Below are positions 21,209 through 34,620 of a stretch of 64,000 nt of DNA, in pieces. Below the pieces are notes generated by a model. The model saw only the letters and a program-made list of their open reading frames with translations. It ran no database searches and was not told the DNA's origin. Position 1 is the first letter of the stretch. The number at the start of each line of letters is the position of its first letter. Position numbers and translations under genes: made by a program. Source of the stretch: Hydractinia symbiolongicarpus (taxonomy: Eukaryota; Cnidaria; Hydrozoa; Anthoathecata; Hydractiniidae); assembly GCF_029227915.1 (NCBI RefSeq), contig NC_079884.1:4590001-4654000 (forward strand), in the 5' to 3' direction.

Positions 21209-23287
21209 GTCTTATGCGTTTTAGTGGTGAAAAAATAATTTAAAAAATCGTTCTGGAAATGAGTTTACTCACAGGGTACTTTCTTTATATACATTCGACT
21301 ATACGTGCCAAGCCCGGGATTTACGGGAAATCGCGGGTTTTCGTTTGCCGGCGATTAAACTGCTTTTATTCAGCGTCTCATCAAAAATAAAAACATTCTT
21401 GAAAACTACAAGTCTCATGCGTTTTAGTGGTGAAATAATAATTTAAAAAATCGTTTGGGAAATAACTTTACTCCCTTGGTACTTTCTTTGTATACTTTTG
21501 ACTATACGGGCAGAGTCCAGGATTTACGGGAAATCGCAGGTTTTCGTTTGCCGGCGATTAAACTTCTTTTATTCAGCGTCTCATCAAAAATGAAAACATT
21601 TTTAAAAACTGCAAGTCTCATGCGTTTTAGTGGTGAAAAAGTAATTTAAAAAATCGTTCGGGAAATGAGTTTGCTCCCTGGGTACTTTCTTTGTATACTT
21701 TTGACTATACGGGCCAAGCCGGGATTTACGGGAAATCGCGGGTTTTCGTTTGCCGGCGATTAAACTTTTTTTTATTCAGCGTCTCATCAAAAATGAAAAC
21801 ATTTTTAAAAACTACAAGTCTTATTCGTTTTAGTGGTGAAAAAATAATTTAAAAAATCGTTCTGGAAATGAGTTTACTCACAGGGTACTTTATTTGTATA
21901 CATTCGACTATACGGGCCAAGCCCGGGATTTACGGGAAATCGCGGGTTTTCGTTTTCCGGCGATTAAACCTCTTTCATTAAGCGTCTCATCAAAAATGAA
22001 AACATTTTTAAAAACTACAAGTCTCATGCGTTTTAGTGGTGAAAAAAAAATTTAAAAAATCGTTCGGGAAATGAGTTTACTCCCTGGGTACTTTCTTTGT
22101 ATACATTCGACTATACGGGCCAAGCCATGGATTTACGGGAAAACGCGGGATTTCGTTTGCCGGGGATTAAACCTCTTTCATTAAGCGTCTCATCAAAAAT
22201 GAAAACATTTTTGAAAACTACAAGTCTCGTGCGTTTTAGTGGTGAAAAAATAATATAAAAAATCGTTCGGGAAATGAGTTTACTCCCTGGGTACTTTCTT
22301 TGTATACTTTTGAATATACGGGCCAAGCCGGGATTTACGGGAAATCGCGGGTTTTCGTCTGCCGGCGATTAAACTTCTTTTATTCAGCGTCTCATCAAAA
22401 ATGAAAACATTTTTAAAAACTACAGGTCTTATGCGTTTTAGTGGTGAAAAAATAATTTAAAAAATCGTTCTGGAAATGAGTTTACTCACAGGGTACTTTC
22501 TTTATATACATTCGACTATACGTGCCAAGCCCGGGATTTACGGGAAATCGCGGGTTTTCGTTTGCCGGCGATTAAACTGCTTTTATTCAGCGTCTCATCA
22601 AAAATAAAAACATTCTTGAAAACTACAAGTCTCATGCGTTTTAGTGGTGAAATAATAATTTAAAAAATCGTTTGGGAAATAACTTTACTCCCTTGGTACT
22701 TTCTTTGTATACTTTTGACTATACGGGCAGAGTCCAGGATTTACGGGAAATCGCAGGTTTTCGTTTGCCGGCGATTAAACTTCTTTTATTCAGCGTCTCA
22801 TCAAAAATGAAAACATTTTTAAAAACTGCAAGTCTCATGCGTTTTAGTGGTGAAAAAGTAATTTAAAAAATCGTTCGGGAAATGAGTTTGCTCCCTGGGT
22901 ACTTTCTTTGTATACTTTTGACTATACGGGCCAAGCCGGGATTTACGGGAAATCGCGGGTTTTCGTTTGCCGGCGATTAAACTTTTTTTTATTCAGCGTC
23001 TCATCAAAAATGAAAACATTTTTAAAAACTACAAGTCTTATTCGTTTTAGTGGTGAAAAAATAATTTAAAAAATCGTTCTGGAAATGAGTTTACTCACAG
23101 GGTACTTTATTTGTATACATTCGACTATACGGGCCAAGCCCAGGATTTACGGGAAATCGCGGGTTTTCGTTTTCCGGCGATTAAACCTCTTTCATTAAGC
23201 GTCTCATCAAAAATGAAAACATTTTTAAAAACTACAAGTCTCATGCGTTTTAGTGGTGAAAAAAAAATTTAAAAAATCGTTCGGGAA
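21057..23287 (+). repeat. L-K-J-H-F-G module duplicated at 1217 bp
   Basis: The first module is 21057 L, 21259 K, 21462 J, 21665 H, 21868 F, 22071 G. The second is 22274 L, 22476 K, 22679 J, 22882 H, 23085 F, without G. Linked private markers (ATAAAAAC in K, ATAAC at the start of J, ATTCG in H, ACTTTATTTG in F) are in both copies and again at 24097-24706, so these modules share a recent origin. Confidence 0.88.
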
Positions 23288-23593
23288 ATGAGTTTACTCC
23301 CTGGGTACTTTCTTTGTATACTTTTGACTATACCGGCCAAGCCCGGGATTTACGGGAAATCGCGGGTTTTCGTTTGCCGGCGATTAAACTGCTTTTATTC
23401 AGCGTCTCATCAAAAATGAAAACATTCTTGAAAACTACAAGTCTCATGAGTTTTAGTGGTGAAATAATAATTTAAAAAATCGTTTGGGAAATGAGTTTAC
23501 TCCCTGGGTACTTTCTTTGTATACTTTTGACTATACGGGCCGAGTCCGGGATTTAGGGAAATCGCAGGTTTTCGTTTGCCGGCGATTAAACTG

Positions 23594-26024
23594 CTTTTAT
23601 TCAGCGTCTCATCAAAAATGAAAACATTTTTAAAAACTGCAAGTCTCATGCGTTTTAGTGGTGAAAAAGTAATTTAAAAAATCGTTCGGAAAATGAGTTT
23701 GCTCCCTGGGTACTTTCTTTGTATACTTTTGACTATACGGGCCGAGTCCGGGATTTAGGGAAATCGCAGGTTTTCGTTTGCCGGCGATTAAACTGCTTTT
23801 ATTCAGCGTCTCATCAAAAATGAAAACATTCTTGAAAACTACAAGTCTCATGCGTTTTAGTGGTGAAATAATAATTTAAAAAATCGTTCGGGAAATGAGT
23901 TTACTCCCTGGGTACTTTCTTTGTATACTTTTGAATATACGGGCCAAGCCGGGATTTACGGGAAATCGCGGGTTTTCGTCTGCCGGCGATTAAACTTCTT
24001 TTATTCAGCGTCTCATCAAAAATGAAAACATTTTTAAAAACTACAGGTCTTATGCGTTTTAGTGGTGAAAAAATAATTTAAAAAATCGTTCTGGAAATGA
24101 GTTTACTCACAGGGTACTTTCTTTATATACATTCGACTATACGTGCCAAGCCCGGGATTTACGGGAAATCGCGGGTTTTCGTTTGCCGGCGATTAAACTG
24201 CTTTTATTCAGCGTCTCATCAAAAATAAAAACATTCTTGAAAACTACAAGTCTCATGCGTTTTAGTGGTGAAATAATAATTTAAAAAATCGTTTGGGAAA
24301 TAACTTTACTCCCTTGGTACTTTCTTTGTATACTTTTGACTATACGGGCAGAGTCCAGGATTTACGGGAAATCGCAGGTTTTCGTTTGCCGGCGATTAAA
24401 CTTCTTTTATTCAGCGTCTCATCAAAAATGAAAACATTTTTAAAAACTGCAAGTCTCATGCGTTTTAGTGGTGAAAAAGTAATTTAAAAAATCGTTCGGG
24501 AAATGAGTTTGCTCCCTGGGTACTTTCTTTGTATACTTTTGACTATACGGGCCAAGCCGGGATTTACGGGAAATCGCGGGTTTTCGTTTGCCGGCGATTA
24601 AACTTTTTTTTATTCAGCGTCTCATCAAAAATGAAAACATTTTTAAAAACTACAAGTCTTATTCGTTTTAGTGGTGAAAAAATAATTTAAAAAATCGTTC
24701 TGGAAATGAGTTTACTCACAGGGTACTTTATTTGTATACATTCGACTATACGGGCCAAGCCCGGGATTTACGGGAAATCGCGGGTTTTCGTTTTCCGGCG
24801 ATTAAACCTCTTTCATTAAGCGTCTCATCAAAAATGAAAACATTTTTAAAAACTACAAGTCTCATGCGTTTTAGTGGTGAAAAAAAAATTTAAAAAATCG
24901 TTCGGGAAATGAGTTTACTCCCTGGGTACTTTCTTTGTATACATTCGACTATACGGGCCAAGCCATGGATTTACGGGAAAACGCGGGATTTCGTTTGCCG
25001 GGGATTAAACCTCTTTCATTAAGCGTCTCATCAAAAATGAAAACATTTTTGAAAACTACAAGTCTCGTGCGTTTTAGTGGTGAAAAAATAATTTAAAAAA
25101 TCGTTCGGGAAATGAGTTTACTCCCTGGGTACTTTCTTTGTATACTTTTGACTATACGGGCCGAGTCCGGGATTTACGGGAAATCGCGGATTTTCGTTTG
25201 CCGGCGATTAAACTTCTTTTATTCAGCGTCCCATCAAATATGAAAATATTTTTGAAAACTACAAGTCTCATGCGTTTAGTGGTAAAAAAAAAATTTAAAA
25301 AATCGTTCGGGAAATGAGTTTACTCCCTGGGTACTTTCTTTGTATACTTTTGACTATACGGGCCAAGCCCGGGATTTACGGGAAATCGCGGGTTTTCGTT
25401 TGCCGGCGATTAAACTGCTTTTATTCAGCGTCTCATCAAAAATGAAAACATTCTTGAAAACTACAAGTCTCATGAGTTTTAGTGGTGAAATAATAATTTA
25501 AAAAATCGTTTGGGAAATGAGTTTACTCCCTGGGTACTTTCTTTGTATACTTTTGACTATACGGGCCGAGTCCGGGATTTAGGGAAATCGCAGGTTTTCG
25601 TTTGCCGGCGATTAAACTGCTTTTATTCAGCGTCTCATCAAAAATGAAAACATTTTTGAAAACTACAAGTCTCATGCGTTTTAGTGGTGAAAAAGTAATT
25701 TAAAAAATCGTTCGGGAAATGAGTTTACTCCCTGGGTACTTTCTTTGTATACTTTTGACTATACGGGCCAAGCCCGGGATTTACGGGAAATCGTGGGTTT
25801 CGTTTGCCGGCGATTAAACTGCTTTTATTCAGCGTCTCATCAAAAATGAAAACATTCTTGAAAACTACAAGTCTCTTGCGTTTTAGTGGTGAAATAATAA
25901 TTTAAAAAATCGTTTGGGAAATGAGTTTACTCCCTTGGTACTTTCTTTGTATACTTTTGACTATACGGGCAGAGTCCAGGATTTACGGGAAATCGCAGGT
26001 TTTCGTTTGCCGGCGATTAAACTT
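23594..26024 (+). repeat. 2431-bp, 12-monomer unit, copy 1
   Basis: Monomers: the back half of a D/J hybrid (from 23491), then 23693 D/E, 23895 L, 24097 K, 24300 J, 24503 H, 24706 F, 24909 G, 25112 B, 25314 E', 25517 D, 25719 E and the front half of 25921 J. The block from 23288 to 23593 is an E' monomer (23288) and the front of the D/J hybrid. The boundary lies where the hybrid turns from CTGCTTTTA (D) to the J-type back. Confidence 0.85.
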
Positions 26025-28365
26025 CTTTTATTCAGCGTCTCATCAAAAATGAAAACATTTTTAAAAACTGCAAGTCTCATGCGTTTTAGTGGTGAAAAAG
26101 TAATTTAAAAAATCGTTCGGAAAATGAGTTTGCTCCCTGGGTACTTTCTTTGTATACTTTTGACTATACGGGCCGAGTCCGGGATTTAGGGAAATCGCAG
26201 GTTTTCGTTTGCCGGCGATTAAACTGCTTTTATTCAGCGTCTCATCAAAAATGAAAACATTCTTGAAAACTACAAGTCTCATGCGTTTTAGTGGTGAAAT
26301 AATAATTTAAAAAATCGTTCGGGAAATGAGTTTACTCCCTGGGTACTTTCTTTGTATACTTTTGAATATACGGGCCAAGCCGGGATTTACGGGAAATCGC
26401 GGGTTTTCGTCTGCCGGCGATTAAACTTCTTTTATTCAGCGTCTCATCAAAAATGAAAACATTTTTAAAAACTAAAGGTCTTATGCGTTTTAGTGGTGAA
26501 AAAATAATTTAAAAAATCGTTCTGGAAATGAGTTTACTCACAGGGTACTTTCTTTATATACATTCGACTATACGTGCCAAGCCCGGGATTTACGGGAAAT
26601 CGCGGGTTTTCGTTTGCCGGCGATTAAACTGCTTTTATTCAGCGTCTCATCAAAAATAAAAACATTCTTGAAAACTACAAGTCTCATGCGTTTTAGTGGT
26701 GAAATAATAATTTAAAAAATCGTTTGGGAAATAACTTTACTCCCTTGGTACTTTCTTTGTATACATTTGACTATACGGGCAGAGTCCAGGATTTACGGGA
26801 AATCGCAGGTTTTCGTTTGCCGGCGATTAAACTTCTTTTATTCAGCGTCTCATCAAAAATGAAAACATTTTTAAAAACTGCAAGTCTCATGCGTTTTAGT
26901 GGTGAAAAAGTAATTTAAAAAATCGTTCGGGAAATGAGTTTGCTCCCTGGGTACTTTCTTTGTATACTTTTGACTATACGGGCCAAGCCGGGATTTACGG
27001 GAAATCGCGGGTTTTCGTTTGCCGGCGATTAAACTTTTTTTTATTCAGCGTCTCATCAAAAATGAAAACATTTTTAAAAACTACAAGTCTTATTCGTTTT
27101 AGTGGTGAAAAAATAATTTAAAAAATCGTTCTGGAAATGAGTTTACTCACAGGGTACTTTCTTTGTATACATTCGACTATACGGGCCAAGCCCGGGATTT
27201 ACGGGAAATCGCGGGTTTTCGTTTTCCGGCGATTAAACCTCTTTCATTAAGCGTCTCATCAAAAATGAAAACATTTTTAAAAACTACAAGTCTCATGCGT
27301 TTTAGTGGTGAAAAAAAAATTTAAAAAATCGTTCGGGAAATGAGTTTACTCCCTGGGTACTTTCTTTGTATACATTCGACTATACGGGCCAAGCCATGGA
27401 TTTACGGGAAAACGCGGGATTTCGTTTGCCGGGGATTAAACCTCTTTCATTAAGCGTCTCATCAAAAATGAAAACATTTTTGAAAACTACAAGTCTCATG
27501 CGTTTTAGTGGTGAAAAAATAATTTAAAAAATCGTTCGGGAAATGAGTTTACTCCCTGGGTACTTTCTTTGTATACTTTTGACTATACGGGCCGAGTCCG
27601 GGATTTACGGGAAATCGCGGATTTTCGTTTGCCGGCGATTAAACTTCTTTTATTCAGCGTCCCATCAAATATGAAAATATTTTTGAAAACTACAAGTCTC
27701 ATGCGTTTAGTGGTAAAAAAAAAATTTAAAAAATCGTTCGGGAAATGCGTTTACTCCCTGGGTACTTTCTTTGTATACTTTTGACTATACGGGCCAAGCC
27801 CGGGATTTACGGGAAATCGCGGGTTTTCGTTTGCCGGCGATTAAACTGCTTTTATTCAGCGTCTCATCAAAAATGAAAACATTCTTGAAAACTACAAGTC
27901 TCATGAGTTTTAGTGGTGAAATAATAATTTAAAAAATCGTTTGGGAAATGAGTTTACTCCCTGGGTACTTTCTTTGTATACTTTTGACTATACGGGCCGA
28001 GTCCGGGATTTAGGGAAATCGCAGGTTTTCGTTTGCCGGCGATTAAACTGCTTTTATTCAGCGTCTCATCAAAAATGAAAACATTTTTGAAAACTACAAG
28101 TCTCATGCGTTTTAGTGGTGAAAAAGTAATTTAAAAAATCGTTCGGGAAATGAGTTTACTCCCTGGGTACTTTCTTTGTATACTTTTGACTATACGGGCC
28201 AAGCCCGGGATTTACGGGAAATCGTGGGTTTCGTTTGCCGGCGATTAAACTGCTTTTATTCAGCGTCTCATCAAAAATGAAAACATTCTTGAAAACTACA
28301 AGTCTCTTGCGTTTTAGTGGTGAAATAATAATTTAAAAAATCGTTTGGGAAATGAGTTTACTCCC
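26025..28365 (+). repeat. 2431-bp unit, copy 2 (slightly shortened)
   Basis: Monomers: the back of J 25921, then 26124 D/E, 26326 L, 26528 K, 26731 J, 26934 H, 27137 F, 27340 G, 27543 B, 27745 E', 27948 D, 28150 E. Homology to copy 1 stops early in the next monomer, which is A (28352), not J. Small differences are ACTAAAGG, CTCATGCG against CTCGTGCG, and CTTTCTTTG against CTTTATTTG. Confidence 0.85.
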
Positions 28366-30172
28366 TGGGTACTTTCTTTGTATACTTTTGACTATACGGC
28401 CGAGTCCAGGATTTACGGGAAATCGCAGGTTTTCGTTTGCCGGCGATTAAACTTCTTTTATTCAGCGTCTTATCAAAAATGAAAACATTTTTAAAAACTA
28501 CAAGTCTCATGCGTTTTAGTGGTGAAAAAGTAATTTAAAAAATCGTTCGGGAAATGAGTTTACTCCCTGGGTACTTTCTTTGTATACTTTTCAATATACG
28601 GGCCGAGTCCGGGATTTACGGGAAATCGCGGATTTTCGTTTGCCGGCGATTAAACTTCTTTTATTCAGCGTCCCATCAAATATGAAAATATTTTTGAAAA
28701 CTACAAGTCTCATGCGTTTAGTGGTAAAAAAATAATATAAAAAATCGTTCGGGAAATGAGTTTACTCCCTGGGTACTTTCTTTGTATACTTTTGACTATA
28801 CGGGCCAAGCCCGGGATATACGGGAAATCGCGGGTTTTCGTTTGCCAGCGATTAAACTTCTTTTATTCAGCGTCTCATCAAAAATGAAAACATTTTTAAA
28901 AACTACAAGTCTTATGCGTTTTAGTGGTGAAAAAATAATTTAAAAAATCGTTCTGGAAATGAGTTTACTCCCTGGGTACTTTCTTTGTATACTTTTGACT
29001 ATACGGGCCGAGTCCGGGATTTAGAGAAATCGCAGGTTTTCGTTTGCCGGCGATTAAACTGCTTTTATTCAGCGTCTCATCAAAAATGAAAACATTTTTG
29101 AAAACTACAAGTCTCATGCGTTTTAGTGGTGAAAAAGTAATTTAAAAAATCGTTCGGGAAATGAGTTTACTCCCTGGGTACTTTCTTTGTATACTTTTGA
29201 CTATACGGCCGAGTCCAGGATTTACGGGAAATCGCAGGTTTTCGTTTGCCGGCGATTAAACTTCTTTTATTCAGCGTCTTATCAAAAATGAAAACATTTT
29301 TAAAAACTACAAGTCTCATGCGTTTTAGTGGTGAAAAAGTAATTTAAAAAATCGTTCGGGAAATGAGTTTACTCCCTGGGTACTTTCTTTGTATACTTTT
29401 GAATACACGGGCCGAGTCCGGGATTTACGGGAAATCGCGGATTTTCGTTTGCCGGCGATTAAACTTCTTTTATTCAGCGTCCCATCAAATATGAAAATAT
29501 TTTTGAAAACTACAAGTCTCATGCGGTTAGTGGTAAAAAAATAATATAAAAAATCGTTCGGGAAATGAGTTTACTCCCTGGGTACTTTCTTTGTATACCT
29601 TTGACTATACGGGCCAAGCCCGGGATATACGGGAAATCGCGGGTTTTCGTTTGCCAGCGATTAAACTTCTTTTATTCAGCGTCTCATCAAAAATGAAAAC
29701 ATTTTTAAAAACTACAAGTCTTATGCGTTTTAGTGGTGAAAAAATAATTTAAAAAATCGTTCTGGAAATGAGTTTACTCCCTGGGTACTTTCTTTGTATA
29801 CTTTTGACTATACGGGCCGAGTCCGGGATTTTGGGAAATCGCAGGTTTTCGTTTGCCGGCGATTAAACTTCTTTTATTCAGCGTCTCATCAAAAATGAAA
29901 ACATTTTTAAAAACTACAGGTCTTATGCGTTTTAGTGGTGAAAAAATAATTTAAAAAATCGTTCTGGAAATGAGTTTACTCACAGGGTACTTTCTTTATA
30001 TACATTCGACTATACGTGCCAAGTCCGGGATTTACGGGAAATCGCAGGTTTTCGTTTGCCGGCGATTAAACTTCTTTTATTCAGCGTCTCATCAAAAATG
30101 AAAACATTTTTAAAAACTGCAAGTCTCATGCGTTTTAGTGGTGAAAAAGTAATTTAAAAAATCGTTCGGAAA
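28352..30172 (+). repeat. A-B-C-D tetramer block
   Basis: Monomer starts are 28352 A, 28554 B, 28756 C, 28959 D, 29161 A, 29363 B, 29565 C, 29768 D'' and 29970 K/J hybrid. From 27340 to 29969 the order and private markers (GCCATGG, CGTGGGTTTCG, TTTAGAGAAAT, AATACACGG, GCGGTTAG) match 12551-14977, except that the A and B here correspond to one A/B hybrid there. Confidence 0.88.
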
Positions 30173-33100
30173 ATGAGTTTGCTCCCTGGGTACTTTCTTT
30201 GTATACTTTTGACTATACGGGCCAAGCCCGGGATTTTCGGGAAATCGCGGGTTTCGTTTGCCGGCGATTAAACTGCTTTTATTCAGCGTCTCATCAAAAA
30301 TGAAAACATTCTTGAAAACTACAAGTCTCTTGCGTTTTAGTGGTGAAATAATAATTTAAAAAATCGTTTGGGAAATGAGTTTACTCCCTGGGTACTTTCT
30401 TTGTATACTTTTGACTATACGGCCGAGTCCAGGATTTACGGGAAATCGCAGGTTTTCGTTTGCCAGCGATTAAACCTCTTTTATTCAGCGTCTCATCAAA
30501 AATGAAAACATTTTTAAAAACTACAAGTCTTATGCGTTTTAGTGGTGAAAAAATAATTTAAAAAATCGTTCTGGAAATGAGTTTACTCCCTGGGTACTTT
30601 CTTTGTATACTTTTGACTATACGGGCCGAGTCCGGGATTTAGGGAAATCGCAGGTTTTCGTTTGCCGGCGATTAAACTGCTTTTATTCAGCGTCTCATCA
30701 AAAATGAAAACATTCTTGAAAACTACAAGTCTCATGCGTTTTAGTGGTGAAATAATAATTTAAAAAATCGTTTGGGAAATGAGTTTACTCCCTTGGTACT
30801 TTCTTTGTATACTTTTGACTATACGGGCAGAGTCCAGGATTTACGGGAAATCGCAGGTTTTCGTTTGCCGGCGATTAAACTTCTTTTATTCAGCGTCTCA
30901 TCAAAAATGAAAACATTTTTAAAAACTGCAAGTCTCATGCGTTTTAGTGGTGAAAAAGTAATTTAAAAAATCGTTCGGGAAATGAGTTTGCTCCCTGGGT
31001 ACTTTCTTTGTATACTTTTGACTATACGGGCCAAGCCCGGGATTTACGGGAAATCGCGGGTTTCGTTTGCCGGCGATTAAACTGCTTTTATTCAGCGTCT
31101 CATCAAAAATGAAGACATTCTTGAAAACTACAAGTCTCTTGCGTTTTAGTGGTGAAATAATAATTTAAAAAATCGTTTGGGAAATGAGTTTACTCCCTGG
31201 GTACTTTCTTTGTATACTTTTGACTATACGGCCGAGTCCAGGATTTACGGGAAATCGCAGGTTTTCGTTTGCCGGCGATTAAACTTCTTTTATTCAGCGT
31301 CTTATCAAAAATGAAAACATTTTTAAAAACTACAAGTCTCATGCGTTTTAGTGGTGAAAAAGTAATTTAAAAAATCGTTCGGGAAATGAGTTTACTCCCT
31401 GGGTACTTTCTTTGAATACTTTTGAATATACGGGCCGAGTCCGGGATTTACGGGAAATCGCGGATTTTCGTTTGCCGGCGATTAAACTTCTTTTATTCAG
31501 CGTCCCATCAAATATGAAAATATTTTTGAAAACTACAAGTCTCATGCGTTTAGTGGTAAAAAAATAATATAAAAAATCGTTCGGGAAATGAGTTTACTCC
31601 CTGGGTACTTTCTTTGTATACTTTTGACTATACGGCCGAGTCCAGGATTTACGGGAAATCGCAGGTTTTCGTTTGCCGGCGATTAAACTTCTTTTATTCA
31701 GCGTCTTATCAAAAATGAAAACATTTTTGAAAACTACAAGTCTCATGCGTTTTAGTGGTGAAAAAGTAATTTAAAAAATCGTTCGGGAAATGAGTTTACT
31801 CCCTGGGTACTTTCTTTGTATACTTTTGACTATACGGCCGAGTCCAGGATTTACGGGAAATCGCAGGTTTTCGTTTGCCGGCGATTAAACTTCTTTTATT
31901 CAGCGTCTTATCAAAAATGAAAACATTTTTAAAAACTACATGTCTCATGCGTTTAGTGGTAAAAAAATAATATAAAAAATCGTTCGGGAAATGAGTTTAC
32001 TCCCTGGGTACTTTCTTTGTATACTTTTGACTATACGGGCCGAGTCCGGGATTTAGGGAAATCGCAGGTTTTCGTTTGCCGGCGATTAAACTTCTTTTAT
32101 TCAGCGTCTCATCAAAAATGAAAACATTTTTAAAAACTACAGGTCTTATGCGTTTTAGTGGTGAAAAAATAATTTAAAAAATCGTTCTGGAAATGAGTTT
32201 ACTCACAGGGTACTTTCTTTATATACATTCGACTATACGTGCCAAGTCCGGGATTTACGGGAAATCGCGGGTTTTCGTTTGCCGGCGATTAAACTGCTTT
32301 TATTCAGCGTCTCATCAAAAATGAAAACATTCTTGAAAACTACAAGTCTCATGCGTTTTAGTGGTGAAATAATAATTTAAAAAATCGTTTGGGAAATGAG
32401 TTTACTCCCTTGGTACTTTCTTTGTATACTTTTGACTATACGGGCAGAGTCCAGGATTTACGGGAAATCGCAGGTTTTCGTTTGCCGGCGATTAAACTTC
32501 TTTTATTCAGCGTCTCATCAAAAATGAAAACATTTTTAAAAACTGCAAGTGTCATGCGTTTTAGTGGTGAAAAAGTAATTTAAAAAATCGTTCGGAAAAT
32601 GAGTTTGCTCCCTGGGTACTTTCTTTGTATACTTTTGACTATACGGGCTAAGCCCGGGATTTTCGGGAAATCGTGGGTTTCGTTTGCCGGCGATTATACT
32701 GCTTTTATTCAGCGTCTCATCAAAAATGAAAACATTCTTGAAAACTACAAGTCTTTTGCGTTTTAGTGGTGAAATAATAATTTAAAAAATCGTTTGGGAA
32801 ATGAGTTTACTCCCTGGGTACTTTCTTTGTATACTTTTGACTATACGGCCGAGTCCAGGATTTACGGGAAATCGCAGGTTTTCGTTTGCCAGCGATTAAA
32901 CTTCTTTTATTCAGCGTCTCATCAAAAATGAAAACATTTTTAAAAACTACAAGTCTTATGCGTTTTAGTGGTGAAAAAATAATTTAAAAAATCGTTCTGG
33001 AAATGAGTTTACTCCCTGGGTACTTTCTTTGTATACTTTTGACTATACGGACCGAGTCCAGGATTTAGGGAAATCGCAGGTTTTCGTTTGCCGGCGATTA

Positions 33101-33204
33101 AACTGCTTTTATTCAGCGTCTCATCAAAAATGAAAACATTCTTGAAAACTACAAGTCTCTTGCGTTTTAGTGGTGAAATAATAATTTAAAAAATCGTTTG
33201 GGAA
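30173..33204 (+). repeat. Irregular mosaic of A, B, D, E and J monomers
   Basis: Monomer starts are 30173 E, 30375 A/C, 30577 D/E, 30779 J, 30982 E, 31184 A, 31386 B, 31588 A, 31790 A/B, 31991 D'', 32193 K, 32396 J, 32599 E, 32801 A/C and 33003 D/E. The E, A/C, D/E trio at 30173-30778 recurs at 32599-33204 (offset 2426). The A/C hybrids switch from the A front to the C back at GCCAGCG. E copies here are 202 bp (one base lost in the GGGTTTTCG run). Confidence 0.85.
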
Positions 33205-34620
33205 ATGAGTTTACTCCCTGGGTACTTTCTTTGTATACTTTTGACTATACGGCCGAGTCCAGGATTTACGGGAAATCGCAGGTTTTCGTTTGCCGGCGAT
33301 TAAACTTCTTTTATTCAGCGTCTTATCAAAAATGAAAACATTTTTAAAAACTACAAGTCTCATGCGTTTTAGTGGTGAAAAAGTAATTTAAAAAATCGTT
33401 CGGGAAATGAGTTTACTCCCTGGGTACTTTCTTTGTATACTTTTGAATATACGGGCCGAGTCCGGGATTTACGGGAAATCGCGGATTTTCGTTTGCCGGC
33501 GATTAAACTTCTTTTATTCAGCGTCCCATCAAATATGAAAATATTTTTGAAAACTACAAGTCTCATGCGTTTAGTGGTAAAAAAATAATATAAAAAATCG
33601 TTCGGGAAATGAGTTTACTCCCTGGGTACTTTCTTTGTATACTTTTGACTATACGGGCCAAGCCCGGGATATACGGGAAATCGCGGGTTTTCGTTTGCCA
33701 GCGATTAAACTTCTTTTATTCAGCGTCTCATCAAAAATGAAAACATTTTTAAAAACTACAAGTCTTATGCGTTTTAGTGGTGAAAAAATAATTTAAAAAA
33801 TCGTTCTGGAAATGAGTTTACTCCCTGGGTACTTTCTTTGTATACTTTTGACTATACGGGCCGAGTCCGGGATTTAGGGAAATCGCAGGTTTTCGTTTGC
33901 CGGCGATTAAACAGCTTTTATTCAGCGTCTCATCAAAAATGAAAACATTTTTGAAAACTACAAGTCTCATGCGTTTTAGTGGTGAAAAAGTAATTTAAAA
34001 AATCGTTCGGGAAATGAGTTTACTCCCTGGGTACTTTCTTTGTATACTTTTGACTATACGGCCGAGTCCAGGATTTACGGGAAGTCGCAGGTTTTCGTTT
34101 GCCGGCGATTACACTTCTTTTATTCAGCGTCTTATCAAAAATGAAAACATTTTTAAAAACTACAAGTCTCATGCGTTTTAGTGCTGAAAAAGTAATTTAA
34201 AAAATCGTTCGGGAAATGAGTTTACTCCCTGGGTACTTTCTTTGTATACTTTTGAATACACGGGCCGAGTCCGGGATTTACGGGAAATCGCGGATTTTCG
34301 TTTGCCGGCGATTAAACTTCTTTTATTCAGCGTCCCATCAAATATGAAAATATTTTTGAAAACTACAAGTCTCATGCGTTTAGTGGTAAAAAAATAATAT
34401 AAAAAATCGTTCGGGAAATGAGTTTACTCCCTGGGTACTTTCTTTGTATACTTTTGAATATACGGGCCAAGCCCGGGATATACGGGAAATCGCGGGTTTT
34501 CGTTTGCCAGCGATTAAACTTCTTTTATTCAGCGTCTCATCAAAAATGAAAACATTTTTAAAAACTACAAGTCTCATGCGTTTTAGTGGTGAAAAAGTAA
34601 TTTAAAAAATCGTTCGGAAA
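33205..34620 (+). repeat. A-B-C-D tetramer run (809 bp)
   Basis: Monomer starts are 33205 A, 33407 B, 33609 C, 33812 D, 34014 A, 34216 B and 34418 C/A hybrid. The tetramer period is 808-809 bp. The hybrid has TGAATATAC and C-type GGGATATACGGG but ends with the A-type tail GAAAAAGTAATTT and then TTCGGAAAATG. Confidence 0.88.
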
